A stretch of 15,066 nucleotides of DNA, taken from Nitrospirales bacterium (GTDB taxonomy: Bacteria; Nitrospirota; Thermodesulfovibrionia; Thermodesulfovibrionales; Dissulfurispiraceae). The translations under genes were made by a program, and so were the position numbers. The stretch is from contig JADLDZ010000241.1 in NCBI GenBank assembly GCA_020846375.1, positions 1-15,066 on the forward strand, in the 5' to 3' direction. Positions 1-6,700 of this stretch are shown one piece after another (the first letter of the stretch is position 1; the number at the start of each line of letters is the position of its first letter). The notes beneath the pieces were generated by a model, which saw nothing but the letters and a program-made list of their open reading frames with translations, was not told the DNA's origin and did no database searches.

Positions 1-123
1 GATAATGTAACCATAACGGTCGAGCTGATAGCACCCATTGCCATGGAGAAGGAGCTGAGATTCGCCATCAGAGAGGGCGGCAGAACCGTGGGTGCAGGTG
101 TCGTTACTGAGATCCTGGAGTAG
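1..123 (+). CDS. tuf: Elongation factor Tu, C-terminal end (partial)
   Basis: The first 40 codons in frame 1 read as the end of EF-Tu domain 3, including the segments DNVTITVELIAPIAMEK and FAIREGGRTVGAGVVTEILE, followed by TAG. The GGRTVGAGVV stretch is near-invariant in bacterial EF-Tu. The gene starts outside the window, so the GTPase domain is not visible. EF-Tu delivers aminoacyl-tRNA to the ribosome as a GTP complex; domain 3 contacts tRNA and EF-Ts. rpmG starts four bases after the stop, so the two are almost certainly co-transcribed. This is the tuf copy linked to secE–nusG (the tufB-like position); whether a second copy exists cannot be seen here. Confidence 0.97.
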   Translation, partial: DNVTITVELIAPIAMEKELRFAIREGGRTVGAGVVTEILE

Positions 124-127
124 ATAA

Positions 128-280
128 ATGAGAGATATAATACTGTTCCAGTGCACGGAGTGCAAAAACAAGAATTATTCCAGCATGAAGAATAAGAAGA
201 ATACGACGGATAAATTGCAGTTGAAGAAATACTGCAGGCATTGCAGGAAGCATACTCCGCATAAGGAGACGAAGTCGTAA
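128..280 (+). CDS. rpmG: 50S ribosomal protein L33 (zinc-ribbon, C+ type)
   Basis: This 50-residue protein starts MRDIILFQCTECKNKNYSS and is highly basic, the usual size for L33. Two Cys pairs, C9/C12 (CTEC) and C36/C39 (CRHC), form the zinc ribbon of the C+ type; C– paralogues lack these cysteines. L33 is a small protein of the large subunit near the E site. The ATG lies four bases after the tuf stop. No strong Shine–Dalgarno is visible in that gap, so it may rely on coupling to tuf or on purines inside the tuf end (CCTGGAG). The position between tuf and secE–nusG is a widespread bacterial arrangement. The zinc-binding form suggests the genome might also hold a zinc-free L33 used under zinc limitation; that is inference. 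Confidence 0.95.
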   Translation: MRDIILFQCTECKNKNYSSMKNKKNTTDKLQLKKYCRHCRKHTPHKETKS

Positions 281-304
281 AGAAAAGGGGTGCATCCCCG
301 GAGC

Positions 305-342
305 AAGCCCCGGATTACGAATTCTTCAGGAATGCGGGGCTT
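305..342 (+). repeat. Inverted repeat / RNA hairpin between rpmG and tRNA-Trp
   Basis: AAGCCCCG (305–312) pairs perfectly with CGGGGCTT (335–342). A shorter inner pair, ATTC (321–324) with GAAT (330–333), can stack inside. There is no T-run after it, so it does not look like an intrinsic terminator. Because it lies 26 bases before the mature tRNA 5' end in a polycistronic transcript, a role in RNA processing or in protecting the rpmG mRNA end is possible but not shown. Confidence 0.5.
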
Positions 343-368
343 GGGAGGGGGGATTTGCCGCTGAGGCT

Positions 369-445
369 AGGCCAGTAGCTCTAACGGCTAGAGCATCGGA
401 CTCCAAATCCGAGGGCTGGGGGTTCGAATCCCTCCTGGCCTGCCA
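369..445 (+). tRNA. trnW: tRNA-Trp (anticodon CCA), CCA end encoded
   Basis: A complete cloverleaf can be drawn. The acceptor stem AGGCCAG (369–375) pairs with CTGGCCT (435–441) over 7/7 bases. The D stem is GCTC/GAGC (378–381/391–394), and the anticodon stem is TCGGA/TCCGA around loop CTCCAAA, with CCA at 403–405. The variable loop is 5 nt. The T stem 418–422/430–434 (one G·U) closes loop TTCGAAT. Discriminator G442, the tryptophan identity base in bacteria, is followed by encoded CCA (443–445). The tRNA sits inside the tuf–rpmG–secE transcription unit, so release needs RNase P and 3' processing of a mixed mRNA/tRNA precursor. Confidence 0.97.
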
Positions 446-537
446 TTTCTTCTCATGTCCGGCGGCCGGCGGAGCGTCGGGGAGAAAGGACGGGCAGCGG
501 TACGCCATGAACCGACGAACGGAGTGAAGGAGCGGGG

Positions 538-723
538 ATGATCGAAAGGCTGAAGGGGTTCTTTCATGATGTGAAGATTGAGGCGAAGAAGGTCAATTAT
601 CCTTCGAAGGACGAGCTTATCGGCTCCACGTGGGTGGTTATCTCCACGGTGGTGATTTCTTCGGTCTTCCTGGGTCTCGTTGATATGAGCCTCGCGAAAA
701 TAATCAAACTACTGGTAAGGTAA
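538..723 (+). CDS. secE: Preprotein translocase subunit SecE
   Basis: This 61-residue protein begins MIERLKGFFHDVKIEAKKVN and continues with the YPSKDELIGSTWVV segment typical of the SecE amphipathic helix. One hydrophobic membrane span follows (about residues 30–50) and a short basic end. It is the single-span minimal SecE rather than the three-span enterobacterial form. SecE clamps the SecY channel in the inner membrane as part of SecYEG. The ATG has a purine-rich AAGGAG upstream (about 526–533). nusG follows after four bases, the universal secE–nusG pairing, so the identification rests on both sequence and context. Confidence 0.95.
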   Translation: MIERLKGFFHDVKIEAKKVNYPSKDELIGSTWVVISTVVISSVFLGLVDMSLAKIIKLLVR

Positions 724-727
724 GGGG

Positions 728-1252
728 ATGGGTAAAAGCTGGTTTGTCGTCCATACATACTCCGGGTATGAGGAAAAGGTCAAGGCCTCCATCGAGGAAA
801 AGGTCAAGCTGAAGGGGCTTGAGGAGAGGATCACGCGGATCCTCATCCCTACCGAAAAGGTAGTGGAGCTCAAGGGAAAAAAGAGAAGGGAAACCGACAG
901 GAAATTTTATCCCGGGTATATCCTGGTGGAGATGGAGCTGGACGATGAGACATGGCATCTCATCAAGAATACTCTCCGCGTTACCGGCTTTGTCGGAGGG
1001 AGCAAGCCCGTACCCTTGCCGGATGAGGAAGTGGATGTAATACTGCAGCAGATGGAAAAGGGTCCCGTACCCCAGGTGAAGAGCCAGTTCGAAAAGGGGG
1101 AAGGCGTACGGATAACGGACGGACCCTTCAGTAACTTTGTCGGGTATGTGGACGAGGTCGATATGGACCACGGAAGGCTTCGTGTCCTGGTGAGCATCTT
1201 TGGAAGACAAACCCCGGTGGAGCTCGCTTTCTCTCAGGTGGAAAAAGCTTAA
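728..1252 (+). CDS. nusG: Transcription termination/antitermination protein NusG
   Basis: This is 174 residues, near the usual 175–185. The N-terminal NGN domain covers about 1–108 (WFVVHTYSGYEEKVKASIE, then KFYPGYILVEMELDDETWHL). A C-terminal KOW domain covers about 121–174 (FEKGEGVRITDGPFSNFVGY, ending PVELAFSQVEKA). NusG binds the RNA polymerase clamp through NGN, reduces pausing, and contacts Rho or S10 through KOW. The start follows TAAGGGG right after secE. The 78-bp gap to rplK is longer than the other gaps in this stretch and holds an imperfect inverted repeat. Confidence 0.97.
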   Translation: MGKSWFVVHTYSGYEEKVKASIEEKVKLKGLEERITRILIPTEKVVELKGKKRRETDRKFYPGYILVEMELDDETWHLIKNTLRVTGFVGGSKPVPLPDEEVDVILQQMEKGPVPQVKSQFEKGEGVRITDGPFSNFVGYVDEVDMDHGRLRVLVSIFGRQTPVELAFSQVEKA

Positions 1253-1253
1253 T

Positions 1254-1314
1254 TAGCTCGTAGCTCATGGCTCATGGTTTCGGCTGTGAACACTGAGCTA
1301 TCAGCTATGGACTA
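1254..1314 (+). repeat. AGCTC-rich imperfect inverted repeat between nusG and rplK
   Basis: The left arm 1254–1273 (TAGCTCGTAGCTCATGGCTC) matches the reverse complement of the right arm 1295–1314 at 15 of 20 positions around a 21-nt loop. The left arm is itself made of near-tandem units (AGCTCGT, AGCTCAT, GGCTCAT). The base composition differs from the flanking genes. It ends five bases before the rplK AGGAGG ribosome-binding site. It looks like an inserted or expanded short dispersed repeat rather than the L1-binding operator known upstream of rplK in enterobacteria, although a role of its hairpin in rplK–rplA translation control cannot be excluded. Confidence 0.6.
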
Positions 1315-1330
1315 AATTAGGAGGAAATTC

Positions 1331-1759
1331 ATGGCTAAGAAAGAGGTAGTCGCACAGGTTAAACTTCTGATCCCTGCAGGGAAAGCCAACCCGGCCCCCC
1401 CCGTGGGGCCCGCTCTCGGCCCCCATGGCGTCAATATCATGGGCTTCTGCAAGGAGTTCAACGCCCAGACGCAGAGCATGGGGGAAACCCTTGTCCCTGT
1501 GGTCCTGAGTGTTTACAATGACAGGTCATTTACCTTTATCCTGAAGACCCCCCCCGCGTCCGAACTGATCAAGAAGGCGGTGGGCATCGTGAAGGGGTCC
1601 AGTGTTCCCAATAAAGATAAAGTCGGCGCGCTGACCGGTGCACAGGTCGAGGAGATTGCGAAGACGAAGCTCCCGGACCTGAATACCACCTCTATCGAGG
1701 CCGCCAAGAACATCATCAGGGGAACGGCGCGGAGCATGGGCGTGGATATAAGGGAGTAA
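1331..1759 (+). CDS. rplK: 50S ribosomal protein L11
   Basis: This is 142 residues, the family's usual length. The N-terminal domain carries the proline-rich PAGKANPAPPVGPALGPHG segment (residues 15–33), where thiopeptide antibiotics bind together with 23S rRNA. The C-terminal RNA-binding domain ends with GTARSMGVDI (131–140). L11 sits at the base of the L7/L12 stalk, takes part in factor binding, and in many bacteria is needed for RelA activation. A strong AGGAGG (1319–1324) precedes the ATG by six bases. rplA follows after 12 bases with its own AGGAGG. Confidence 0.98.
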   Translation: MAKKEVVAQVKLLIPAGKANPAPPVGPALGPHGVNIMGFCKEFNAQTQSMGETLVPVVLSVYNDRSFTFILKTPPASELIKKAVGIVKGSSVPNKDKVGALTGAQVEEIAKTKLPDLNTTSIEAAKNIIRGTARSMGVDIRE

Positions 1760-1771
1760 GGAGGAAGAGAC

Positions 1772-2461
1772 ATGGGCAAGAAACTCAGCACGGTGGAAGC
1801 AAGAGTCGATACGAGCAAGGAATATCCCGTAGAAGAAGCCCTCGCCCTTGTGAAGGAGGGCACCTACGTCAAGTTCGACGAGACGGTGGATCTGGCAATA
1901 AACCTCGGCGTCGATCCGAAGAAGTCGGACCAGATGGTAAGGGGAACGGTGGTGCTGCCGTACGGAACGGGAAAACCGGTGCGTGTTCTCGTTTTCGCCA
2001 AAGGGGAGAAGGAGAAGGAAGCCAGGGAGGCAGGCGCCGATTATGTGGGCGCAGAGGATCTCGTCGAGAAGATCCAGCAGGGGTGGCTTGAATTCGATAA
2101 GGCGGTGGCGACCCCCGACCTGATGGGCATGGTGGGAAAACTGGGCAAGGTCCTCGGACCGAGGGGGTTGATGCCTAACCCCAAACTGGGAACGGTCACC
2201 TTCGATGTCGCGAAATCGGTCAAGGAAATCAAGGCGGGCAAGGTTGAGTATAAAGTGGAAAAGGCCGGCATTGTCCATGTCCCGGTGGGGAAGGTGTCCT
2301 TCGACAGGGAAAAGCTTTTGGAGAATGCGATTGCGGTCCTCAAGTCGGTGACAAAGGCAAAGCCGGCGACCTCAAAGGGAAAGTATCTCAAGAAGATCAC
2401 CGTGTCCTCGACCATGGGACCCGGCATCAAGGTCGACGTCGGACGCCTGAAGATTTCTTGA
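1772..2461 (+). CDS. rplA: 50S ribosomal protein L1
   Basis: This is 229 residues, matching the family. The L1 signature GPRGLMPNPKLGTVT starts at residue 129, and the C-terminal MGPGIKVDVGRLKIS motif is intact. L1 forms the mobile stalk at the E site and in studied bacteria also represses its own rplK–rplA mRNA. The start is supported by AGGAGG (about 1760–1765). The stop at 2459–2461 is followed by a 266-base non-coding leader before rplJ, the only long gap inside the ribosomal-protein cluster. Confidence 0.98.
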   Translation: MGKKLSTVEARVDTSKEYPVEEALALVKEGTYVKFDETVDLAINLGVDPKKSDQMVRGTVVLPYGTGKPVRVLVFAKGEKEKEAREAGADYVGAEDLVEKIQQGWLEFDKAVATPDLMGMVGKLGKVLGPRGLMPNPKLGTVTFDVAKSVKEIKAGKVEYKVEKAGIVHVPVGKVSFDREKLLENAIAVLKSVTKAKPATSKGKYLKKITVSSTMGPGIKVDVGRLKIS

Positions 2462-2532
2462 GATCCGGACCGCGGCGCGCGGCCTTCCGCAAAGGAGGCG
2501 ATACGCTCCGCACTCCCCGGGACGAGCTGTAA

Positions 2533-2640
2533 ACAGGCGTTGCCTGTATTCATTAATGTCAGAGACAGCAGGCAGGACGAGAGAGTCGTCCTTTAAGCGA
2601 TCCGAAGCATGACGGCCTGCCGAGACAGAGGCAAGAGGAA
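2533..2640 (+). promoter_or_regulatory. L10 leader RNA (autoregulatory site upstream of rplJ)
   Basis: The 2462–2727 gap is structured. Its core has an outer helix GCAGGC (2568–2573) with GCCTGC (2615–2620), flanked on the left by CAGAGACA and on the right by CGAGA, the internal-loop/kink-turn arrangement of known L10 leaders. Inside lies hairpin GGACGA/TCGTCC (2575–2580/2586–2591, loop GAGAG). A separate hairpin ACAGGC/GCCTGT (2533–2538/2542–2547) precedes it. In studied bacteria the L10(L12)4 complex binds this RNA and lowers rplJ–rplL expression. The element's limits are approximate. No clear T-run terminator is seen between it and rplJ, so translational repression is more likely than attenuation. 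Confidence 0.75.
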
Positions 2641-2715
2641 AGAGCGGGTGCGCCCTTCGCAGCGTATCTGTTTTCGATCAACACTTGCTCCCTGCTTTAC
2701 GACAGTCTCTGGGAA

Positions 2716-2720
2716 AGGAG
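2716..2720 (+). promoter_or_regulatory. Ribosome-binding site that sets the rplJ start at CTG
   Basis: AGGAG, the best purine match to anti-Shine–Dalgarno in this stretch, is seven bases before CTG 2728. It is ten bases before ATT 2731 and about 100 bases before the first in-frame standard start (TTG 2821), which has no such site. Confidence 0.7.
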
Positions 2721-2727
2721 AAAGGTT

Positions 2728-3249
2728 CTGATTACCAAAGAGAAGAAATCCCAACAGATAGCCGAGCTTGCCGAGAAGTTCTCTCAATCGAAAGCCGTTG
2801 TCTTTACCGAGTACAAGGGATTGACCGTTGCGGAAATCGCTGCATTGAGGAGCCTCCTGCGGGAAGTGGGCGCAGAGTACAAGGTGGCGAAGAACACCCT
2901 GATCTCCATCGCTGCAAAGGGGACCCCGGTCGAAGCGGCGCAGGATCACTTTGTCGGACCCACCGGCATTGCCTTCGGTTTCGATGATCCGGTGGCGGCT
3001 GCCAGGAAAATCCTCGAGTACTCCGCCAAGAACGACAAGTTCAAGGTAAAGAGCGGAATCGTCGAGGGAAGCTTCTTCACGGCTGACGAGCTCAAGGAAG
3101 TGGCGAAGCTTCCGCCGAAGAATGTGCTCCTCAGCATGATGGCGGGCGCATTCCAGGCCCCGGCGACAAAACTCGCCGGTGCGCTGTATGCAACCGTTGC
3201 ACAGCTCGCCTATGCCCTGGAAGCGGTGCGCAACAGGAAGAGTGCCTGA
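2728..3249 (+). CDS. rplJ: 50S ribosomal protein L10, probable CTG start
   Basis: Read from CTG 2728 this is 173 residues, the normal L10 length. It starts (M)ITKEKKSQQIAELAEKF, and conserved Gly 31 in EYKGLTVAE falls where it does in other L10 proteins (32 in E. coli). The YKVAKNTL motif and the C-terminal helix that binds L12 dimers follow. No in-frame ATG, GTG or TTG occurs between the preceding stop (2554–2556) and TTG 2821. Starting at 2821 would remove 31 residues of the rRNA-binding domain. CTG has AGGAG at ideal spacing; ATT 2731 is the next best choice. L10 anchors the L7/L12 stalk and represses its own operon through the leader just upstream. Confidence 0.9.
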   Translation: MITKEKKSQQIAELAEKFSQSKAVVFTEYKGLTVAEIAALRSLLREVGAEYKVAKNTLISIAAKGTPVEAAQDHFVGPTGIAFGFDDPVAAARKILEYSAKNDKFKVKSGIVEGSFFTADELKEVAKLPPKNVLLSMMAGAFQAPATKLAGALYATVAQLAYALEAVRNRKSA

Positions 3250-3314
3250 AAAGTTTTGCGTTTACGGCAAACGATACCCGATAAAGATAAATGGTAAATA
3301 AGGAGGAAGTTCCC

Positions 3315-3698
3315 ATGGCAGTTACGAAAGATGATGTTTTCAGTTTTATCGACACAATGACCATTCTCGAAATGTCCCAGTTCATCAAGGAGTTCGAGGA
3401 GAGATACGGTGTTACCGCAGCAGCTCCGGTGGCGGTGGCCGCCGCCCCTGCCGCAGCGGGAGCCGCCGCTCCTGCCGCAGAGGAAAAGACGAGCTTTGAT
3501 GTTGTCCTTTCGTCCGCCGGAGACAAGAAGATTCAGGTCATCAAGGTGGTGAGGGAGCTGACAGGTCTCGGCCTCAAGGAGGCGAAGGACCTGGTGGACG
3601 GAGCTCCCAAACCGGTGAAGACCGGCGTCACCAAGGAAGAGGCGGATGCGATGAAGGCGAAGCTCGAAGCGGAAGGAGCGGGAGTAGAAATTAAGTAG
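3315..3698 (+). CDS. rplL: 50S ribosomal protein L7/L12
   Basis: This is 127 residues. The N-terminal dimerisation helices (MAVTKDDVFSFIDTMTILEM) are followed by a flexible Ala/Pro hinge (about residues 34–55, AAAPVAVAAAPAAAG). The C-terminal factor-binding domain has KIQVIKVVRELTGLGLKEAK and VDGAPKPVK, ending GVEIK. The start at 3315 is chosen because AAGGAGG (3300–3306) is eight bases upstream. An upstream in-frame ATG (3291) would add eight residues unknown in the family and lacks a ribosome-binding site. L12 dimers bind L10 and recruit EF-Tu, EF-G, IF2 and RF3. Confidence 0.97.
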   Translation: MAVTKDDVFSFIDTMTILEMSQFIKEFEERYGVTAAAPVAVAAAPAAAGAAAPAAEEKTSFDVVLSSAGDKKIQVIKVVRELTGLGLKEAKDLVDGAPKPVKTGVTKEEADAMKAKLEAEGAGVEIK

Positions 3699-3721
3699 AG
3701 ACTGGTATAGGTGTACGGTAT

Positions 3722-3767
3722 GGGTGGCAGGGTCTCCCGGGAGACCCTGCCACCCCTATTGCTTTTT
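3722..3767 (+). terminator. 34-bp perfect palindrome with T-run between rplL and rpoB (attenuator or processing hairpin)
   Basis: GGGTGGCAGGGTCTCCC (3722–3738) is followed directly by its exact reverse complement (3739–3755), giving 17 perfect base pairs, or about 15 with a CCGG loop. A TTTTT run lies at 3763–3767, separated from the stem by CTATTGC, so it is a weaker intrinsic terminator than the one after rpoC. Enterobacteria have a partial terminator and an RNase III site in the same gap, which lowers rpoB–rpoC transcription relative to ribosomal-protein genes. The same role here is inferred. Confidence 0.7.
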
Positions 3768-3797
3768 GCGAACCGGTAACCTGACAAAAGGAGAGCT

Positions 3798-6700
3798 ATG
3801 GCTAAGCTTTTGAGAGAGAGGGTGAATTTCGGAAAAGTCCCTTTGGTCCTGGAAGTCCCGTACCTGGTGGAGTTCCAGAAGAGATCTTTCGACAGATTTC
3901 TGCAGAAGGAGGTGGAAACGGACAAGAGGGTGGACGAAGGGTTGCATTCCGCCTTTCACAGCGTTTTCCCCATTACCGATTACAATGACACCTCTTCCAT
4001 AGAGTTCATATCGTATACACTCGGCGAGTCGAAGCTAACCCCGCGGGAGTGCATCCTGAAGGGACTGACCTACGCCGCACCTCTCAAGATAAAGGTGAAG
4101 CTCAACATCTGGGAAAAGGACGAGAGGGGCAAGCGGGTCCTGAAAGAATCGCGGGAGCAGGAAGTCTATATCGGCGACATGCCCATCATGACCGAGACCG
4201 GCAGCTTTATCATAAACGGAACGGAAAGAGTAATCGTCAGCCAGCTGCATCGCTCCCCCGGCGTGTATTTCGCCCCGGACAAGGGGAAAACCCATGCAAG
4301 CGGCAGGCTTTTATATACGGCACGTGCAATCCCCGCCAGGGGCTCCTGGCTGGACTTCGAGTTCGATTCGAAGGATATCCTGTATGTAAGGATAGACCGG
4401 CGCAGGAAGCTGCCCGCCACCATTGTCCTCAAGGCTCTCGGCTACTCCAACGAGGACCTGCTGAAGACCTTCTACCCGGTGGAGGAAATAAAGCTGCAGG
4501 GCAGGGAGGAATATACGAGGGTGGTGAGCGAGGTGCTCGCGGGGGTCAGGACGAAGCAGAGCATTGTCGCTCCACGGACCAACGAGCTCATCGTGAAGGA
4601 GGGGAGCAAGATCACCAAAGCCTCCCTGAAGAAAATGGAGACCGCCGGTATCCGGGAGGTTTCCATACCTCGGAGCGAGATCATCGGAAGGGTGACCCTT
4701 ACGGATATCGTCGACCCCGCGACGGGGGAGATCATTCTCGACGGAAACAAGGAGATTACCGAGGAAGTATTCCAGAAGATAGTCTCCCTGAAGATACCTG
4801 CGCTGCACCTGTTGTTCATCGACAATGTCAACTACCTCCCCTCTTTCCGGGAGACCCTCCTTACGGACAGGGTGACAAAGCAGGAAGAGGCGCTGAAAGA
4901 GATCTACCGGAAGCTGAGGCCTGGAGAGCCGGCGACGGAGGATGCCGCCCGGGAGCTCTTCAACGGGCTGTTCTTCGATCCGAAGCGGTACGATCTTTCC
5001 CCGGTGGGCAGACTGAAGGTCAATGAGAAGCTCGGTCTCGACGTGCCCCTGGAGATGCGGGTCCTGACCGACAGGGACATCGTGGAGATTGTCCGGTATC
5101 TCCTGAACCTCAGGACCGGGAAAGGGGAGGTGGACGATATCGACCATCTCGGCAACAGGCGTATCAGGGGAATCGGCGAACTCCTCGAGAACCACTTCAG
5201 GATCGGTCTCGTACGCATGGAGAGGGCGATCAAGGAAAAAATGACCCTCACCGAGCTGGATACGGCGATGCCCCATGACCTTATCAATGCGAAACCGGTT
5301 ATGGCCGCGGTAAAGGAGTTCTTCGGCTCCAGCCAGCTGAGCCAGTTCATGGACCAGACCAACCCGTTGTCGGAGATTACCCATAAGAGGAGGCTCTCCG
5401 CACTCGGTCCGGGTGGTCTCACCCGGGAGAGGGCGGGCTTCGAGGTCAGGGACGTCCACCCGACGCACTACGGCAGGATATGCCCTATCGAGACCCCGGA
5501 AGGACCGAATATCGGCCTCATCACCTCCCTTGCATCCTATGCGAAGATCAACGATTTCGGGTTCATCGAGGCCCCCTACCGCACGGTGGTGAACGGCCGC
5601 GTGACCAGCGAGATCGTCTATCTGTCCGCCATCGAGGGCGAAAACAATACCATTGCAGAAGCCACGTCGCCCATGGACAAGAAGGGCAATCTTCTGGGCG
5701 AGGCGGTTTCCGTAAGGGTGGGCGGCGACTTCAAGATCGTTTCCCCGCTGGAAGTCCAGTATATGGACGTCTCTCCGAAGCAGATCGTGAGCGTGTCCGC
5801 CTCCCTGATCCCCTTCCTCGAGAACGACGACGCGAACAGGGCCCTGATGGGGTCCAACATGCAGAGGCAGGCGGTCCCCCTCCTGGAGTCCGCCGCCCCC
5901 ATTGTGGGGACGGGAATGGAGCATGCGGCCGCAAAGGATTCCGGGTGGCTCGTCCTTGCCAGGAGGGCGGGAGTGGTGGAGAGCGTCGATTCCGCCCGCA
6001 TCGTGGTGCGGGCCACCGAGGAAGGGGGCGTTGACATCTATAACCTTGTCAAGTTCCACCGTTCCAACCAGGGCACCTGCATGAACCAGAAGCCTGTCGT
6101 GAATGTGGGAGATGTGGTAGGGAAGGGGGACATCCTGGGGGATGGGCCTTCCACCGACCTGGGCGAGCTCGCAATGGGCAAGAACGCCATCGTCGCCTTC
6201 ATGCCGTGGGGAGGGTACAACTTCGAGGACGCCATCCTCTTGAACGAGAAGATGGTAAAGGACGATGTCTACACTTCCATCCATATCGAGGAGTTCGAGG
6301 TGGAGGCGCGGGATACCAAGCTCGGACCCGAAGATATCACCCGCGACATTCCTAATGTGGGAGAAGAGGCGCTGAAAGATCTCGACGAGAGCGGGATCAT
6401 CAGGATCGGAGCGGAAGTGAAGCCCGGGGATATCCTGGTGGGCAAGGTAACCCCGAAGGGGGAGACGATGCTGACACCCGAGGAAAAGCTCCTGCGGGCC
6501 ATTTTCGGCGAAAAGGCCGAGGAGGTGAAGGAGAGCTGCCTCTATGTCCCGCCCGGCATCGAGGGGGTTATCGTCGATGTCCGGGTCCTTTCGAGAAAGG
6601 GCGTCGAAAAGGACGAGAGGACGAAGAGCATCGAGGAAGAGGATATCAACCGGCTCCGGAGGGACCTCGAGGAGGAGATCAAGATCCTCAAGGAGGAAAG

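Noticed and set aside
455..541. A 28-codon ORF starting MSGGRRSVGEKG whose stop overlaps the secE start (ATGA)
   Set aside because: The overlap is suggestive of a leader peptide, but there is no ribosome-binding site before the ATG and the composition looks like random GC-rich sequence. Conservation in relatives would be needed.
2685..2987. A 100-codon + strand ORF overlapping the rplJ start
   Set aside because: It is out of frame with L10 over most of its length, and the L10 frame has clear homology there.
2821..3249. L10 starting at TTG 2821
   Set aside because: It would delete 31 conserved N-terminal residues and has no ribosome-binding site; the homology continues upstream to CTG 2728.
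3291..3314. An eight-residue N-terminal extension of L7/L12 from ATG 3291
   Set aside because: The AAGGAGG before ATG 3315 lies inside this extension, and L7/L12 proteins start at the MAVTKDD-like position.
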